The translations under genes and the position numbers were made by a program. A stretch of DNA of 64,000 nt from Chitinophaga polysaccharea. Lineage in GTDB: Bacteria > Bacteroidota > Bacteroidia > Chitinophagales > Chitinophagaceae. A model generated the notes under the pieces. That model made no database searches and was not told the DNA's origin. It worked only from the letters and a program-made list of their open reading frames with translations. This document shows positions 63,543 to 64,000 of this stretch, piece by piece. The stretch spans positions 918,001-982,000 of the forward strand of contig NZ_CABFVU010000002.1 in NCBI RefSeq assembly GCF_902150045.1, given 5' to 3'. Within the stretch, counting starts at the first letter, position 1. The number at the start of each line of letters is the position of its first letter.

Positions 63543-64000
63543 TTATTCGGTATCTTTTTGCATCAGGCCGGAACCCGTTAAATCATAAATCTTCTGTATT
63601 TCGTGCAGCACGCCTTCAAAATCTATTTCCAGGTCTTTCAGCGCGCCGTTCTTCAGGTCATATACCCAGCCATGTACAGTGGGGAAACCTTTTGCCACGT
63701 ACGATTTCTGTACAGCTGCAGTTTTGATGACGTTAATGCATTGTTCCTGCGTATTCAGTTCAACGAGGCGGTTATAACGTGCATGCTCATCCGTTATAGC
63801 GTTCAGTTCATCCATGTGAAGGCGGTATACATCGCGGATATTACGCAACCAGGGATTGAGGATACCGAGGTCTTTGGCCTGCATGGCAGCTTTTACGCCG
63901 CCACAGTTGTAATGGCCGCATACAATGATATGTTTTACTTCCAGGTGTACCACCGCGTAATTGATCACGCTCATTACATTGAGATCGATATTAGGTACAA
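63543..64000 (-). CDS. beta-carbonic anhydrase, 5' end cut by window edge
   Basis: 152 visible residues; the frame stays open to the right edge, reading VPNIDLNVMSVINYAVVHLE before HIIVCGHYNCGGVKAA, the zinc His/Cys motif. The Met at 63974 is internal: beta-class enzymes carry their first zinc Cys and the Asp-Arg dyad further upstream, beyond the edge. Interconverts CO2 and bicarbonate. The C-terminal VHGWVYDLKNGALKDL is typical. Upstream of murI in the same direction. Confidence 0.93.
   Translation of the reverse strand, partial: VPNIDLNVMSVINYAVVHLEVKHIIVCGHYNCGGVKAAMQAKDLGILNPWLRNIRDVYRLHMDELNAITDEHARYNRLVELNTQEQCINVIKTAAVQKSYVAKGFPTVHGWVYDLKNGALKDLEIDFEGVLHEIQKIYDLTGSGLMQKDTE

Noticed and set aside
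1..64000. Search for CRISPR arrays, IS elements, phage genes, tRNA and rRNA
   Set aside because: No regularly spaced repeats, transposase, integrase, phage structural gene or RNA gene signature was recognised by eye. A dedicated tRNA or IS search was not possible.

Overview
The window looks like the chromosome of a Bacteroidota organism, most likely a Chitinophaga-like member of the Chitinophagaceae (inference). The evidence is a type IX secretion C-terminal sorting domain, promoters of the TTTG / TAnnTTTG type, a near absence of Shine-Dalgarno sequences, a DAHP synthase-chorismate mutase fusion, and many small lipoproteins and surface proteases. I see no phage, IS element, CRISPR array, rRNA or tRNA. 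Both edges cut a gene: a GH29 alpha-L-fucosidase on the left and a beta-carbonic anhydrase on the right.

Layout. 1-2738: fucosidase (minus), then a sugar-nucleotidyltransferase and an APH-fold sugar kinase (plus). 3129-11165: a branched-chain amino acid operon, ilvE-ilvD-ilvB-ilvN-ilvC-ilvA, behind a Val/Ile-rich leader peptide and an attenuator, with a second small Ile-rich leader inside a long hairpin just before ilvA. 11404-13355: SDR and FAD oxidoreductase. 13743-19431: xylose module (Na+ symporter, xylB, xylA, aldose epimerase), then a CsbD-like protein. 19876-27126: a secreted-protein region with a T9SS subtilase, an M57 lipoprotein protease, an ECF sigma factor, a membrane protein joining an anti-sigma-like cytoplasmic part to a DegP-like protease, and a small Ala-rich lipoprotein. 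Three of these transcription units share an upstream TTTGGGTTACC box. 27220-35052: an aromatic amino acid operon, pheA-aminotransferase-tyrA-DAHPS/CM-aroB-aroA-aroC, behind two tandem Phe/Tyr leader-peptide attenuators. 35239-50755: housekeeping and envelope genes (FKBP, CocE-type hydrolase, phosphodiesterase, gcvP, MFS exporter, sugar dehydrogenase, two convergent S41 proteases). 52589-54868: an amino-sugar kinase, murQ and a hypothetical gene. 54976-58560: sdhCAB with a textbook promoter. 59061-64000: Gfo/Idh oxidoreductase, oligopeptidase B-like lipoprotein, murI and carbonic anhydrase.

Two kinds of structure stand out beyond the genes. First, amino acid control by leader-peptide attenuation: three leaders with terminators and visible antiterminators, plus a probable fourth of a different design. 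Second, a family of 165-400 bp intergenic palindromic elements at four places (2819, 35066, 50370, 58574). Their terminal arms begin with GCGGATTTTGTC-like sequence and often surround a GGGAGAT...ATCTCCC hairpin. Most arms match a partner within the same locus better than they match arms elsewhere.

How the genes work together: the ilv operon covers the steps from threonine and pyruvate to valine and isoleucine (leu genes are not in view). The aro operon makes chorismate and converts it to the Phe and Tyr precursors. Its pheA and tyrA lack a mutase domain, so chorismate mutase activity must come from the DAHPS fusion. aroD, aroE and aroK are not in the cluster.
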